Origin: Rusavskia elegans
Lineage: Eukaryota; Ascomycota; Lecanoromycetes; Teloschistales; Teloschistaceae
Assembly: GCA_011316305.1 (NCBI GenBank)
Contig: SAUG01000158.1
Location: 49,290 to 113,289 of the forward strand
Length of the DNA stretch: 64,000 nucleotides
Direction of reading: 5' to 3'
This document shows, piece after piece, positions 24,301 through 34,753 of this stretch; position 1 is the first letter of the stretch; every line of letters begins with the position of its first letter. Made by a program: the position numbers and the translations under genes. The notes under the pieces are model-generated. The model did not search any database. It worked only from the letters and a program-made list of their open reading frames with translations, and had not been told where the DNA came from.

Positions 24301-25634
24301 AGGGCAGAAGGTCAAGGTACACTACTGCAGGAGCTTAGAAACCACAGAGCGTATTGCACGGCTGTTCTTGGACGAGCGCGTGATTGGGTTCGATATCGAG
24401 TGGAAGCCTTCGGCTACGGCCAAAGATGGCATCCGCAAGAACGTGGCACTGATTCAACTGGCGAGTGAAGAGCGTATCGCACTTTTCCATATCGCCCGAT
24501 TCTCGAAGGACGATGACATTGAGAGCCTGGTAGCTCCGACGTTCAAGGCGATCATGGAGTCTTCCTCAATCACCAAGGTCGGCGTGTCGGTCAAAGGTGA
24601 TTGTACTCGGCTTCGAAATCACATGAATATCGACTCGCACGGCCTCTTTGAATTGAGCTACTTATACAAGCTGGTCAAGTTCTCGCTCACTGACGTTAAA
24701 AAGATCAATCGGAAACTGGTAGCGCTGGCCAAGCAAGTCGAGGAGCATCTAATGCTGCCGATGTCCAAAGACGAGAGTGTTCGTGGTAGTGATTGGAGCG
24801 ATGATCTGAACTACGAACAAATCTCCTGTAGGTTTCACGATACGCTTACCCTGACCCTTCATCTAATGTTCTACAGACGCAGCATCCGACTCATACGCCG
24901 GCTTCCAACTTTACCATACCTTGAACAATAAACGATTAGCCCTGTCTCCGTGTCCTCCACTACCACCCCATGCAGAACTCGGACTTCCAATTCGTCTCGC
25001 CAACGGTCAAACAGTAGCCGAATACGAGGAACCCGCTCTGGAAGAAGCAGCACCAGAGGAAGGTAATGAAAGTACTACTCTGCAACCATCGACCGAAGAA
25101 CTCAACGAAGCCGCCATGAACCTCGAAATTGAAGATGACAAAGCCTCGTCCTCTGCTGAACAGAAGCCTGAGGTACCCAAACCAAAACCAAAATCGAGAC
25201 CCTCTCCATCCCTATCTTCCCACCCATCAATCATGGCAGCGAATGAATGGATCAGCAAATACCGTGCCTCCACCTCCAGTAACCCTCCCACCACCCAACC
25301 ATCTTCATCCTCCGACGACGCAACCTATCCAACCCTCCCAACCACCACCACCACCACTTCTATTCCTCCATCTCCTCCCACCAACCCAAACAAACCCCGC
25401 GCCACCCCCGCCTTCCTTCGCGCTTACTTCCTCTTCCACCACCACGCCCTCTCTATAGCCGACATCGCATCCCTCCTCCGCGATCCCCCACTCCTAAACG
25501 CGACTGTGGCCTCTTACATCCTTGAAGCCGCGAGGTTGGATGGATTGGAGTTGCAGAGGGAGAAAATGGGGCTGTGTCTAGAATATTTGCCTGAGGCGGG
25601 GAGGGGGAGGTATCGGTGGTTGGGGAGGAGGTGA
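21329..25634 (+). CDS. Large DEDDy 3'-5' exonuclease domain protein (WRN-exonuclease-like) with duplicated N-terminal region
   Basis: Two exons, 21329-24827 and 24877-25634, encode about 1418 residues. The exonuclease domain (about 990-1185) shows motif I FDIEWKP, motif II VGVSVKGDCTRLRNHM and motif III YAASDSYAGFQLYHTL. The Tyr codon of motif III is split across the 49-nt intron. This is the RNase D/WRN DEDDy fold, likely nucleic-acid trimming. The C-terminus is Pro/Ser/Thr-rich and ends in a small helical module. Residues 1-960 are not a family I recognise. They contain two diverged copies of a module: R-x-WP near 415 and 890, AAFHTST near 433 and 914, then a DD-S-I...P-x-G...P segment. AFHTS motifs are common near cleavage sites of fungal mitochondrial presequences. 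The start is the first ATG after an in-frame stop at 21278; a shorter gene starting later is possible. Confidence 0.8.
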
Positions 25635-26244
25635 TGATGTTAAGAAGAAGAAGAAGAAGAAGAAGAAGCAGATTCATGATAATTGAGATGTATATATGAC
25701 CTGATATTGGATTTGGACGTTTATATCTGATCTGGAGCGTATCATCGCATTTTCGGCATATTGTAAGTAATGATGATGGCGGAGTGTATATAAATGCTGG
25801 AAGAAGTTTGTAGTAGAAATGATACCCCCTTTTCGGTTTTGTCAATATGATCTAACGCATTTCAAAATCGCTCGCTTAATCGCGAACATGCAGGATATCT
25901 TTCTTGCCCTATGCCTGTTACTCTAAAGGTTTCAGAGCCAGGCTCATTAACTTTATAGCTGAGTTTCAACAATAGCAAGCATTATGACGTAGACACAAAT
26001 AATCAATTCTTCGATCGATTCCTCGCTGCGTATCATACATGCACTTACTTTAAAAATACCTGCTTGTCTGCTTTTCGAGTCTTTCTTACATCGCCACCCT
26101 GTTTCCTCTTTTAAAGAAGCTTCGAAGCTGGATAGATACGCCTCTTCTGTCACCCTCCACATTCTCCTCTCCATATCAACTACACCACAAATCTCTCCAT
26201 CTACTACTCTCCCTCCGATCCGCATCCAAACCAAACTGCATTCA
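25635..26244. other. Intergenic, convergent 3' ends
   Basis: About 610 nt between two convergent stop codons. Apart from the AAG microsatellite it holds only short pyrimidine-rich frames with no coding support. Confidence 0.45.
25642..25668 (+). repeat. (AAG)9 microsatellite
   Basis: Nine perfect aag units, starting 8 nt after the exonuclease stop codon and therefore in its 3' untranslated region. Confidence 0.9.
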
Positions 26245-28171
26245 TTACCCCTCTGTAACGCCCACCACAATCCTCCCCCTCCCGTCCCTCTCCAGCAACG
26301 CCAAAAACACCTTCTGCCAATACGCCTTGCCAATCTTGACCAACTCATCCCTGGCATAACGACGCGGCTTGTAGACATGGCCGCGCGGACCGGAGCCGGA
26401 GAGGAGGGTTAGAATTTTGATTTTGCTTGCTGGTGCATTTCTTGGAGAGGCGCGAGGGGGGCAAGGAGGAAGGGTGAAGTGGGATGGTAGATGGTGGGTT
26501 GGTGATATTGGAGGGTTTTGAGGGGTGGAATCAGCGCGGTACTGGGAGAAGAAGTCCCACTGGTTCTCGGGTTTGGCTTGTGTGGTTGGGATTTGTTCAG
26601 ATACCGTGTTATCCTGGACAGAGGAGGGCTGGGGAGCGATATGGATTGTATGCTCGCCGGATGGGGTCTGAAGGGTTCCTGTTGTGGTAATTTGAGTCAA
26701 GGGTGACGACGGTAGGTCGGACGAATTTGGTTGCGTTTTTGTGGCTGTAGAGAGTTCGTCGGGGAGAATATCTTTGGGCAAAGTCGGGGCCTGAGTGCTA
26801 TCGGAATTGGTATTAGTATACTTGGCAGGGATAGGTCGCTTGGTGAGTGCTTGTAGGAAAGCGTGACCACTGGACAGGAGTGGCGTGTTTGATCTTGGAC
26901 CGGTAGCTGCTTGAGGTGCAGCTCCGGCTGACATTGGTACCGGCGAAGGCTGGCGGGCGCCAGGAGATACTTCAGCTGCTGCTGATGTGCCCGCCGTGGT
27001 ATTGTTGGCTGTCGCAGTCGTCAATGGCGCAGCGGCTACAGGCTCGCCGCCCACGATTCGTTGTGTACAGTCATCAAGAGATTTGACAGCTTCATTTTCT
27101 TTCTTGACTTTCTCTTCTGCAAGCCGTATCGAGCGCGCTTCTTCGTCTTCCATCCCGAGATTCCTTACATTAAGAAGTTTGGTTGCCCACGATTCTGTCC
27201 ATCTCCTTTCTTGTGCCGCATCTTTCTTCTTTAATTGGAAACGCTCTTCGGCATCGGCTTCTTGGCATTCCAATTCGCCTTCGATGTGAGCAGAACCATC
27301 CTCTTCACGATCCTTCCGTGCCGTTCGCTCGTCTTCCATCCTGGGCTGATCGACGGTCTTCTTCGCTCCGTTTGTGTCGCTCTTTCCAATTGATGCTGCG
27401 GTCTCGTCGCCTGTCAGAGTCTCAGCAGGGCCGTACATTGAATGATAGCGGTTCCTCCCACGCCCTCTTAGTATAGGACTAGCAGGTTGCTGCTCAGATT
27501 GGATTTCGTCAGTGACAGTATCCTTTTCGGTCTGAGCCGGTCCAAGTTCTTCACAATGTGCTCTAGTTGGAGTATTCGTATCCCTCGGTTTCATGTACAA
27601 TCGAAGGAGGTACCCATCGGCCTGAAATTGCGTTTCAGAGAATTCAACACATGACTTGATGTAGCAGATGACTCACCTTCTTATTGTCGAAGGCAGCGAT
27701 GACGTTTTCCGCGCGTAATCTCTCGATGAACACCATCTCGGCCACCACAAGAGGACTCTCTGAGACGATGCGGCAATCTTGCATCTTGCCACAGGCCTCG
27801 GATAAGGCATGCTCAATGTCGGCGGCGGTAGTTCCAGGTGCGAAATTGCTTCCAATCACCGTGTATGTAGCAGGGGATTGTTCAGGTTGAATTGTTTCAC
27901 CATTGACCTCGTCTTCACAGTGAAGCGGGTTCACAGGCAAAGTCTCAGCCGAGTCTTCTTGAGCACCGATCATGGCAGGTTGGTGATCCAGCCATGAGGC
28001 TTCCTCAACAATGTTTGACACTGGTGGGGCTGATGTGAAGTTTCCGTTAATCTTGCCAAACGGTTGGGCCAGCGAGAGGATGTCCGTGGGCACATTCTCC
28101 TTCCCCTTGCCTTTGTGCAAGCTCTTGATAAGGGAGAGGAAGGCTTGTTCACTGGCTCCTAATCTAGGCAT
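26245..28171 (-). CDS. Uncharacterised protein with an RRM-like domain
   Basis: Two exons, 28171-27677 and 27621-26245, joined by a 55-nt intron, encode 623 residues. An RRM-like fold spans about residues 100-175: YTVIGSNFAPGTTAADIE, CRIVSESPLVVAEMVF, then the DNKK / ADGYLLRLYMK strand formed across the splice. Orthologues in other ascomycetes share this SNFAPGTTAADIE segment, so RNA binding is a reasonable inference. The middle (about 250-360) is a highly charged coiled coil (RTARKDREEDG, EEKVKKENEAVKSL). It is followed by a Pro/Ser/Thr-rich low-complexity region and a conserved basic C-terminus (PRRYARDELVKIGKAYWQ). No catalytic motif is visible and the role is unknown. Confidence 0.75.
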
Positions 28172-28845
28172 CTTGCGAGGTCGCTGGAATAGCTTGGCAG
28201 ACCTAGCTTAACGATCATTTGCTGTTGCAAGTGGTGCGGCTGCCGTTGCTCTGGTGTTTGATACACGGAATGGATTATTGAGCCGCGAGAAGCGCGGTTG
28301 TTTTGGCTGAAGGAAATTTAGACCTCAACGGAACAAGGTAAGGTAGTTGACTGACTGTCATGAGCTAAGGGAAAGAAGTGAACTAGGTGATACTTCGACC
28401 TGCATCAATGGGTCTTGTTGAATTAGACGAATCTTGATTCTGATTGGCCTGTCATCTTGTGTTCGGTTTGTGCGGAGCCAATCTTGTAGGAGTTCAAGCT
28501 TCGATTCCCAAGAATACGGCGAAGTATCGTCTGTGCTCTGGAAAGATGATGGAGTGAAAGGCACGTGACAGTCTTGAACGACAAGTGAATAGGAAGTACA
28601 TAGATCAAATAGCCATCCCTGGCTTACTTTCGCGCACAGGGTGGAAGTTGGCCAAACACTAGGCTACTGGGCGTCCATTACACACGACGTCCTAATGGAA
28701 GCGAAGATCTCGATTGTCATGTACAGTCGCGGGATGAATGGAAAAAGCTCTACACACCTTGGCATGACCACTGGGTCCGCTGGCAATAGCCGATACGCAG
28801 CACTCTTTCCTATATCAACTAAATCAACAATCGGTGCCATCTATG
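28172..28845. other. Intergenic region
   Basis: About 670 nt between the start of the RRM-like gene and the stop of the methyltransferase, both on the minus strand. Presumably promoter plus 3' flank; no other feature identified. Confidence 0.4.
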
Positions 28846-30594
28846 TTACTCATTGTCTGTTCTCAGAACATTCTTCACTTTCTCTGCCAGTCCTCCAGCC
28901 GCATTTTGAGCTTTGTGTGCCGCGCGGTCAATCTTCGACGCAGCCAGAGCACCTTGGAGACCAAATTGACTTGGGATACCCTCCACGCGGTGAGTCGAGT
29001 TGATGTTCTTTACCATGGTAATCTGATAGCACGTTGCTGATCCTTGACGTGAGATGATGGTTGAGTAGGCCAGAAAGAACTCCCATATCTGTATTCCCAA
29101 GTCAGCAAAGAGCAGTCATATCGCATCGGCGGAGGACGCACTCGGAACCATCGCTTCCCGTACTTTGCTTCCACTTTCTCCCTGTTGGCCATCCAATTCC
29201 TATACCATCTCCAAAGCGTAGCTGAGTAGTGCACCCCGATCGTGTCGATGCCCTTGATTTCGAACCCAGCACCCTCAAGCTTGTCGACGAACCACCCGAG
29301 AGGCGTAGACGCATCAGCTCCAGGGAAAATATACTTGTTCATGAAAAGGCCCCAAACTAAATCCTCGTACTGCCAAGGCTTCCTGATGCCTGCGATTTGC
29401 AAGAAAAACGTCCCGTTATCATCCATCATATCATAGACCTGCTTCAGAAAAGTTGAGAAGTATCGCACACCGACGTGCTCTGCCATTTCCAGACAGGTGA
29501 TTTTGTCGAATCCGCCTTCTGGCACGGTAATGTCCCGGTAATCCATACATTCAATACGGCTTTGCTCTTCAGGAATACCTGCTTTTCTCAGTCCATTGTT
29601 GCCGAATGCCGTCTGATTCCGTCCCAGCGTGACGCCAGTTGCTCTGGCTCCGAACTGTGTGCTTGCATATTTGGCCAATGTTCCCCAGCCGCATCCGATA
29701 TCCAGCATCCTGTCTCCCTGCTTCAGGCCAATCTTTTCACAGACGATAGCGAGTTTGTTGTCTTGCAGCTGCTCCAGCGATTCTTCACGAGTGATGTCGG
29801 ACACGATGCCCGAAGTGTATATCATACGGGGACCCAAGAACCAGCCGTAGAAGTCATCGCCCCGGTCGTAATGATCCCGTACTTGCTCCTCGTCTGGCCG
29901 GATTAGTCCAGCAGCGAGAGCAAAGGTAGAAAGTCTTACCCTGGGACCGCGTATGCATAATGACCTCGGGGATCATGCCGGTCAGAAAATAGCGAAACAG
30001 GCTGATGGTGAACTTCCAATTGGCCCAGTCATGTCTATATTCCATGATCTCCAAGGCGTCGCCTTTGAAGTCGACTTTGCCATCAAAGTACATCTCGTGA
30101 AAGGTTTCCATCGGTATCTTGTTCTTGCCATAGTATCTTGATCGGTCTTTCTCATCGTGGAATTCGAGATAGTGTTCAACGGGACGACCTGGGTACCGAG
30201 CCTTCTCGTTCTTTCGGGGTGAAATAGAGGAAGCAATGTACCAGAATAATGTGAGGATGGGAATGCTGGTGAAGAGTGCAATGAAGGCGGCTGTGAATAG
30301 CCCCCCACCAACTTTTCGTGCAAGCAACCAGGGGACGCCAAGGATCAAGACAATGAGGAGGGTATTGGAGAAACTGTCACTTCCAGACGCATCCGCTGGT
30401 AGTGGGGCATTTTTGATCGCTGGATACTGGTGGATAAGTCAGCTCGGTGTATGATCTTGTGCGATGTCGCTCTGGAATTTAGGTACCGCGGTTGTCCTGA
30501 CACCAAAATCCTCTGCTGGTGGCACTGGAGTAGGTGCTGCTGGTGTTTCTACGTACTCGAAATCATCGGAGGATTCGGAAATTGATTTAGACAT
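28846..30594 (-). CDS. Sphingolipid C9-methyltransferase
   Basis: SAM-dependent enzyme of the cyclopropane-fatty-acid synthase family that methylates the C9 position of the sphingoid base of fungal glucosylceramides, at the ER/Golgi membrane. Four exons: 30594-30487, 30426-29940, 29893-29142 and 29088-28846, encoding 529 residues, as in known enzymes. Splicing restores GVRTTA/YPAIKNAPLPADASG. Two hydrophobic helices follow (about 50-100: TLLIVLILGVPWLLARKVGG and FTAAFIALFTSIPILTLFWY). Then come DHYDRGDDFYGWFLGPRMIY, the SAM-binding motif MLDIGCGWGTLAKYA, CLEMAEHVGVRYF, and the conserved C-terminal CYQITMVKN and HRVEGIPSQFGL. Introns are 60, 46 and 53 nt. It is upstream of, and transcribed in the same direction as, the RRM-like gene. 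Confidence 0.93.
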
Positions 30595-30993
30595 ATCACC
30601 TGGCCTCAATGATTATCCAATGGCATCGAAGGAAGCACAGGAGAACTCGGACACAACAATTTTCAATTGAATTTTGGTACCTGCCAAGGGGTGCTAAAGA
30701 TCTCTCTGTGGCTTGGCATCCGCTCCCCAATCCTGAAGAGATTTACACCTTTCTCCACGATGAACAACAAGTGTCTGGGCTACCGCCGCCAGCCATCGAT
30801 GACCTAGTATCTTTGCTAAGGCACCATTCTCATCTTGCCACCGAATGCATGACAGGCAATCATCAACCAACAAAATGCCTCAGCCCGACAGGAACGGTCC
30901 ATGCGATTTGCCCCGAGAGAGAAACCGAGACCTGGACATTCCTCCACAGGTTTCCTCGGGCAGGCCGTAAAGTCTGAACCGATTCGGCAATCA
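30595..30993. other. Intergenic gap
   Basis: 399 nt, promoter of the methyltransferase plus 3' flank of the zinc-finger gene. The plus-strand frame through it has no supporting homology. Confidence 0.4.
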
Positions 30994-32328
30994 TCAAGCC
31001 AACAACTTGATGTTTTTGAACCCCAAAGCCTTCAATCTCTCTTGAACAAATTCCATTGCCCCTTCCAGCATCTGCCTTCCTCCTTCGCACGCACCACTTT
31101 CGACATGCTGTGTCAAACCACTCAAGGTAGAGAAGTCTTTGATCATCTCCTCCGTCTGCTTTCCCTTTTCCTCTGAGCTGGTTAAATTGATTGGGCAGTG
31201 AAAGATCTTGGGTGCGTGTGCTGGTGAAGCAAGATGGTTCCCCAATGCAGTCACTGTCCGAAAGCCCCTGGATTGCGCAGGACACAATGGGCACCAGAAT
31301 TGGCCAGCTCTACCAATCAAAGGTTGGCCGGTGCCCAAGGCAAAGTAACCTGTAGAGAGAGCTGAGGGTGTAGTCTGAGCGCCCATGAGTGCTGAGTAGG
31401 TATCTGAAGGATGGGACGAAGGGGTCAGGAGACCCGGACTGGATGATCCAGCTGATGTCCAGTCGGCAGCCGAGTCAAGAAGTGATCCCAGCTGCGTTCC
31501 GAACGTGATCATGTTGCCTGGGTCGTGAGTGGAGATTAGCTGATTCAACGAAGCTCGAGTCATGCCTGAGCGGCAAGCTCCGCTCTCCAGATGGTGTAAC
31601 AGGGCCGAAGGAGAGGTGAAGCGGCCTTTGCATTTCGTGCTTGCAATACATCTCAATTGGCTTAAGGGCCGATGCACCAACGACTCGCGATGCTGTTTCA
31701 GCGCTCTACGGTTCGTGAATTGCCGGTCACATTCGTCACAGCTGCAAGGACCATCTTCCAGAGGTGCAATGGAGTGTGTATTGGGACCATGATTTCTCTT
31801 ATCATTCAGATGCTGTTCGAGAGCCTGTCCGCTGGAGAAGTCTCGTTCGCATTCGAGGCAGCGGAATTGTGACACGTGGACGCTCGATCGGAGATGGTGT
31901 GAGAGAGCTTCCTGGGTGGTAAAGAAACGATCACATTCCTGACAATAGCAGTGGTTCTTATTACGCTGATGGCCTTGCAAGCCGCTGGCGGTGGTGAAGA
32001 CTGAAGTGCACTGTGCACAATGGTGTTCATGTAGTGCTCGTCGATGCTGCTTCAAGGCGTCGTTGGTGTTGAAGTAACGTTCACACTTGCGGCAGTATCC
32101 GTGGCCGGTTGAGCGCTGATGGTCCTGTAGCCGTTCACTGTATGCAAAGCTTCTATTGCAGATGCCACAGCGGTAATCATGGCTTCCTCGTTGATGGTCG
32201 GCGAATGCTTGTTCATGTCGGAAAGGCTTGCTACAATGACGGCAGTAGCAGTGTCCCGTGGAACGTTGATGATCTTCCCGGGCCAGAGTATCTCGGAAGG
32301 TACGGCCGCAAGTGTTGCAACTCACCAT
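30994..32328 (-). CDS. Multi-C2H2 zinc-finger protein
   Basis: Single exon, 444 residues from the chosen start MVSCNTCGRTF. The N-terminal 210 residues form eight closely spaced C2H2 fingers (C-x2-C...F...L-x2-H-x3-5-H, for example CNTCGRTF, CRHCSKPF, CGICNRSF, CRKCERYF, CAQCTSVF, CQECDRFF, CLECERDF and CDECDRQF). A C2HC-like finger follows (SALLHHLESGAC). A Ser/Thr/Pro linker separates them from a final finger pair near the C-terminus (CPLCPAQS...HLASPAH and LSGLTQHVESGAC). The protein may bind DNA or RNA; the target is unknown. A longer frame starts at an ATG 81 nt upstream, but it adds a hydrophobic non-conserved tail, so I prefer the start two residues before the first Cys. Confidence 0.85.
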   Translation of the reverse strand: MVSCNTCGRTFRDTLAREDHQRSTGHCYCRHCSKPFRHEQAFADHQRGSHDYRCGICNRSFAYSERLQDHQRSTGHGYCRKCERYFNTNDALKQHRRALHEHHCAQCTSVFTTASGLQGHQRNKNHCYCQECDRFFTTQEALSHHLRSSVHVSQFRCLECERDFSSGQALEQHLNDKRNHGPNTHSIAPLEDGPCSCDECDRQFTNRRALKQHRESLVHRPLSQLRCIASTKCKGRFTSPSALLHHLESGACRSGMTRASLNQLISTHDPGNMITFGTQLGSLLDSAADWTSAGSSSPGLLTPSSHPSDTYSALMGAQTTPSALSTGYFALGTGQPLIGRAGQFWCPLCPAQSRGFRTVTALGNHLASPAHAPKIFHCPINLTSSEEKGKQTEEMIKDFSTLSGLTQHVESGACEGGRQMLEGAMEFVQERLKALGFKNIKLLA

Positions 32329-32689
32329 GTTGATGGCGGTAGTGAAAGTAAGTAGGAGGACTATCCCATGAGCGTGAGTGAGGTGTTCTTCCTGAAAGTC
32401 TTTGGTCAATGGAAGATAATCTTGTAGGTGCTACATGGGAGTCTCTCGGAGAGGCTGAGGAGTGACTACCTTACTAACGGAGAGAAAGACAAGGCAAGCT
32501 AAAGAGATTGATGAACAGCGAATGGCAAGTGGCTAAAGTATTACTCTTCACCGCTCATCATGCAACTTGCCGGCACTCGGGCTCAGGCATCCTTGAAGCC
32601 TTCAATCCTTGTACTGACCCCCCGGACGCGACAACACTTTCACTCGTATCTTTTCACCCTTCATGTCTATCGTCATTCTTTGCTCCTTT

Positions 32690-33061
32690 TCTCACTTGTA
32701 GGAAGAGTCCAACAGCTTCACCAGGACTGAAGAGTTGATGACGCCACCGTCATAGCCATATTGGCCTCGCAACTACAAGATCTGGACGATTTGGAAGGCC
32801 ACTATCAATCAACACTTTGCCCTTCGTCTGTACCGAGAAGAACTCCGACGCTACGCTGAAGTTCAGAACCTGGCAAGAGCAGTGGAGGCGAATCATGCAT
32901 GCACACATCCAACGACGCTCCGAGTACTTGGAGGGAATCTCGAATGCGAAGCCTGCAGAGATGTTCAGTACCGCTATGTCAACAAATGGCCGACATGTCG
33001 CTTTAGAGAATGTGGTTGGTGTCGAAACGAAAGAGTAACTGATATAATCCACCTCATCTGA
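32690..33061 (+). pseudogene. Relic of a fungal RING/IBR-type (RBR-like) protein
   Basis: Two plus-strand frames look coding but are out of register. Frame one (32731 to about 32815) reads VDDATVIAILASQLQDLDDL, like the helical N-terminus of fungal RBR ubiquitin-ligase candidates. A different frame (from about 32800 to the stop at 33059-33061) reads FALRLYREELRRYAEVQNLA and then a Cys-rich motif, CEACRDVQYRYVNKWPTC-RFRE-C-GW-C. This resembles a degraded RING1 with Phe in place of the zinc-binding His. No ATG exists in the second frame and a TAG (32753-32755) lies just upstream. No intron of normal size joins the frames. An alternative is a gene whose 5' exons I failed to find, with a 58-nt intron ending at that TAG. 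Confidence 0.45.
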
Positions 33062-34753
33062 CCCCAAGCCCGGCCCCGAAAATCATGAGTTCTGACCTCC
33101 GGTCATCCATCTTGCAAAAGAGACACCGAAGATATAATAGACGTCAGAATAATATCGCTCAAAAAATGCGCGGTGCAGATGTGTAGATCCGGCACTTCAC
33201 GATTCCGATTCTGCCAATTATACACAACTATTGGTATTCCGCCTCGATTGCATGCCCTCTCAACGATACCGAAACTAACAGACTTGCTTCTTCCAACCAG
33301 CTTTGCTACATACAAAGACTCGATGCCTTCTTTCTCTCAAGTCACACAATCTGCACAGCATTCGCGCAAGGCAGCCAAATTCACGATATACATACCCATT
33401 AAACCCCTCATCCTCCAGGTAATCTTTCAAAAAAGCCCCCCATTTTCGTATCTCTCGAGCTTGCGGGCATTCATTTCATCGTAGCTACCTAAGTAGGTGA
33501 GAAGCCACTGGTCTGCAAATCTTTGGTTAACATGATCCTCCCCGTGTCTGCATACCTTATATTTCCTATCATACCGGCCTTGTTGTAGAGGGAAAATAAT
33601 GCATTGCCCCCCCTTCCCCTTCTTACTCTTTATCCTTCTTCCCCCCGATTTAATATCCCAGCTCCACTCCAGGTCTTCACGGAGGAGTCTACAGGACCCT
33701 ATTTCCTCTCTACCAGAGCCTGCTTACGGCTTTGAGATATCATATTAACCATGACACTTAAAGGCTGAGAGATATCAGCTGCTGAGTTTTAGTGGGAAAC
33801 CAACCTTGGGCAATGTAGAGGAGAGAATTTGATAGGAAGTATCTACAGGGGAAAGAAAATCAAAGTTGGGCAACACCACGAAAGGGGCTGGTCTAATTAA
33901 AGTAGCCATCGGGGCTGGAACTTCACATAAGATAAGCATGAAGATTTAAATAAACGTTCAAAAGTCTCGATTTCATTTCCGAAGACTATTCATTTCCCTC
34001 TCCTCATGCCGGCCCCCGTTTTCCACTCCTTATCCATCCCTCCCTCCCTCCCTCCCCCAGCCTCAATGGCTCCGGCCAACCTCAATATCCATCAATCCCA
34101 TCGGGCCCGCGATGGCACTCATCCCTCCCTTCCTCCATCGTCATCGCTCCGTCCACGATCATATCGCAAGACTCGCACGCATCAGAATAGAAAAAAATCA
34201 ATAAAGATATGGAAAAGAAGGCTATCAGAAGAACCTGGGTATCTATGTGTTTTTTTTACATGCCCGCCCCCAAAAGCCAAAGTGAGAAGCAACATCCCGA
34301 AAGACACCGTGCCTTTCGTGTGCGCCATATGATGTATGAATGTCCCAGAAGCATGATATGCCGGTGCTCAATTTCTGCCGTAACCGCGTGTCTCTAGCAA
34401 AGACTAAATCGCTGCTGTCGCTGTTGCCACGCCGAATGCTGTGAAAATGGGTCTAGAGGATAAGCCGAGGAAAGAGGTGGTCGGTCAACATAGGTCTATG
34501 GTGAAGCCGAATTTGCGCCATTTCTGCCGTTATCGACCGTGATGATGGAGAGGGTAGTCGTACAGTATTAGCTGGGTTTAAACCACAAGAAAAGGCCGTT
34601 ATTGCATGAGAAGTTCAAGGCTGCTTGTGTTGCAAGGTAATCCCCAGGATTGTGAACAAGCAAAACCTGCAGCAGTCGATCCACGAAACTGGAGTGATCA
34701 TTCTGACATACTTGACAAGGGATTGTCCGTCAAAGTATAGAGGCCATGTCGAC
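33062..34753. other. Long intergenic region
   Basis: About 1.7 kb with no supportable gene. It contains poly-C and poly-T rich patches (about 33600-33660, 34000-34060 and 34245-34275) and several short frames without coding character. It is the 3' flank of the Rho GEF gene. Confidence 0.45.

Noticed and set aside
32328..32409. Longer N-terminus of the C2H2 protein
   Set aside because: The added 27 residues are hydrophobic and not zinc-finger-like; the ATG directly before the first finger is a better start, although the longer form is not excluded.
34006..34332. Plus-strand 108-codon frame after a poly-C/T tract
   Set aside because: Low-complexity Pro/Ser composition with no homology or gene context.
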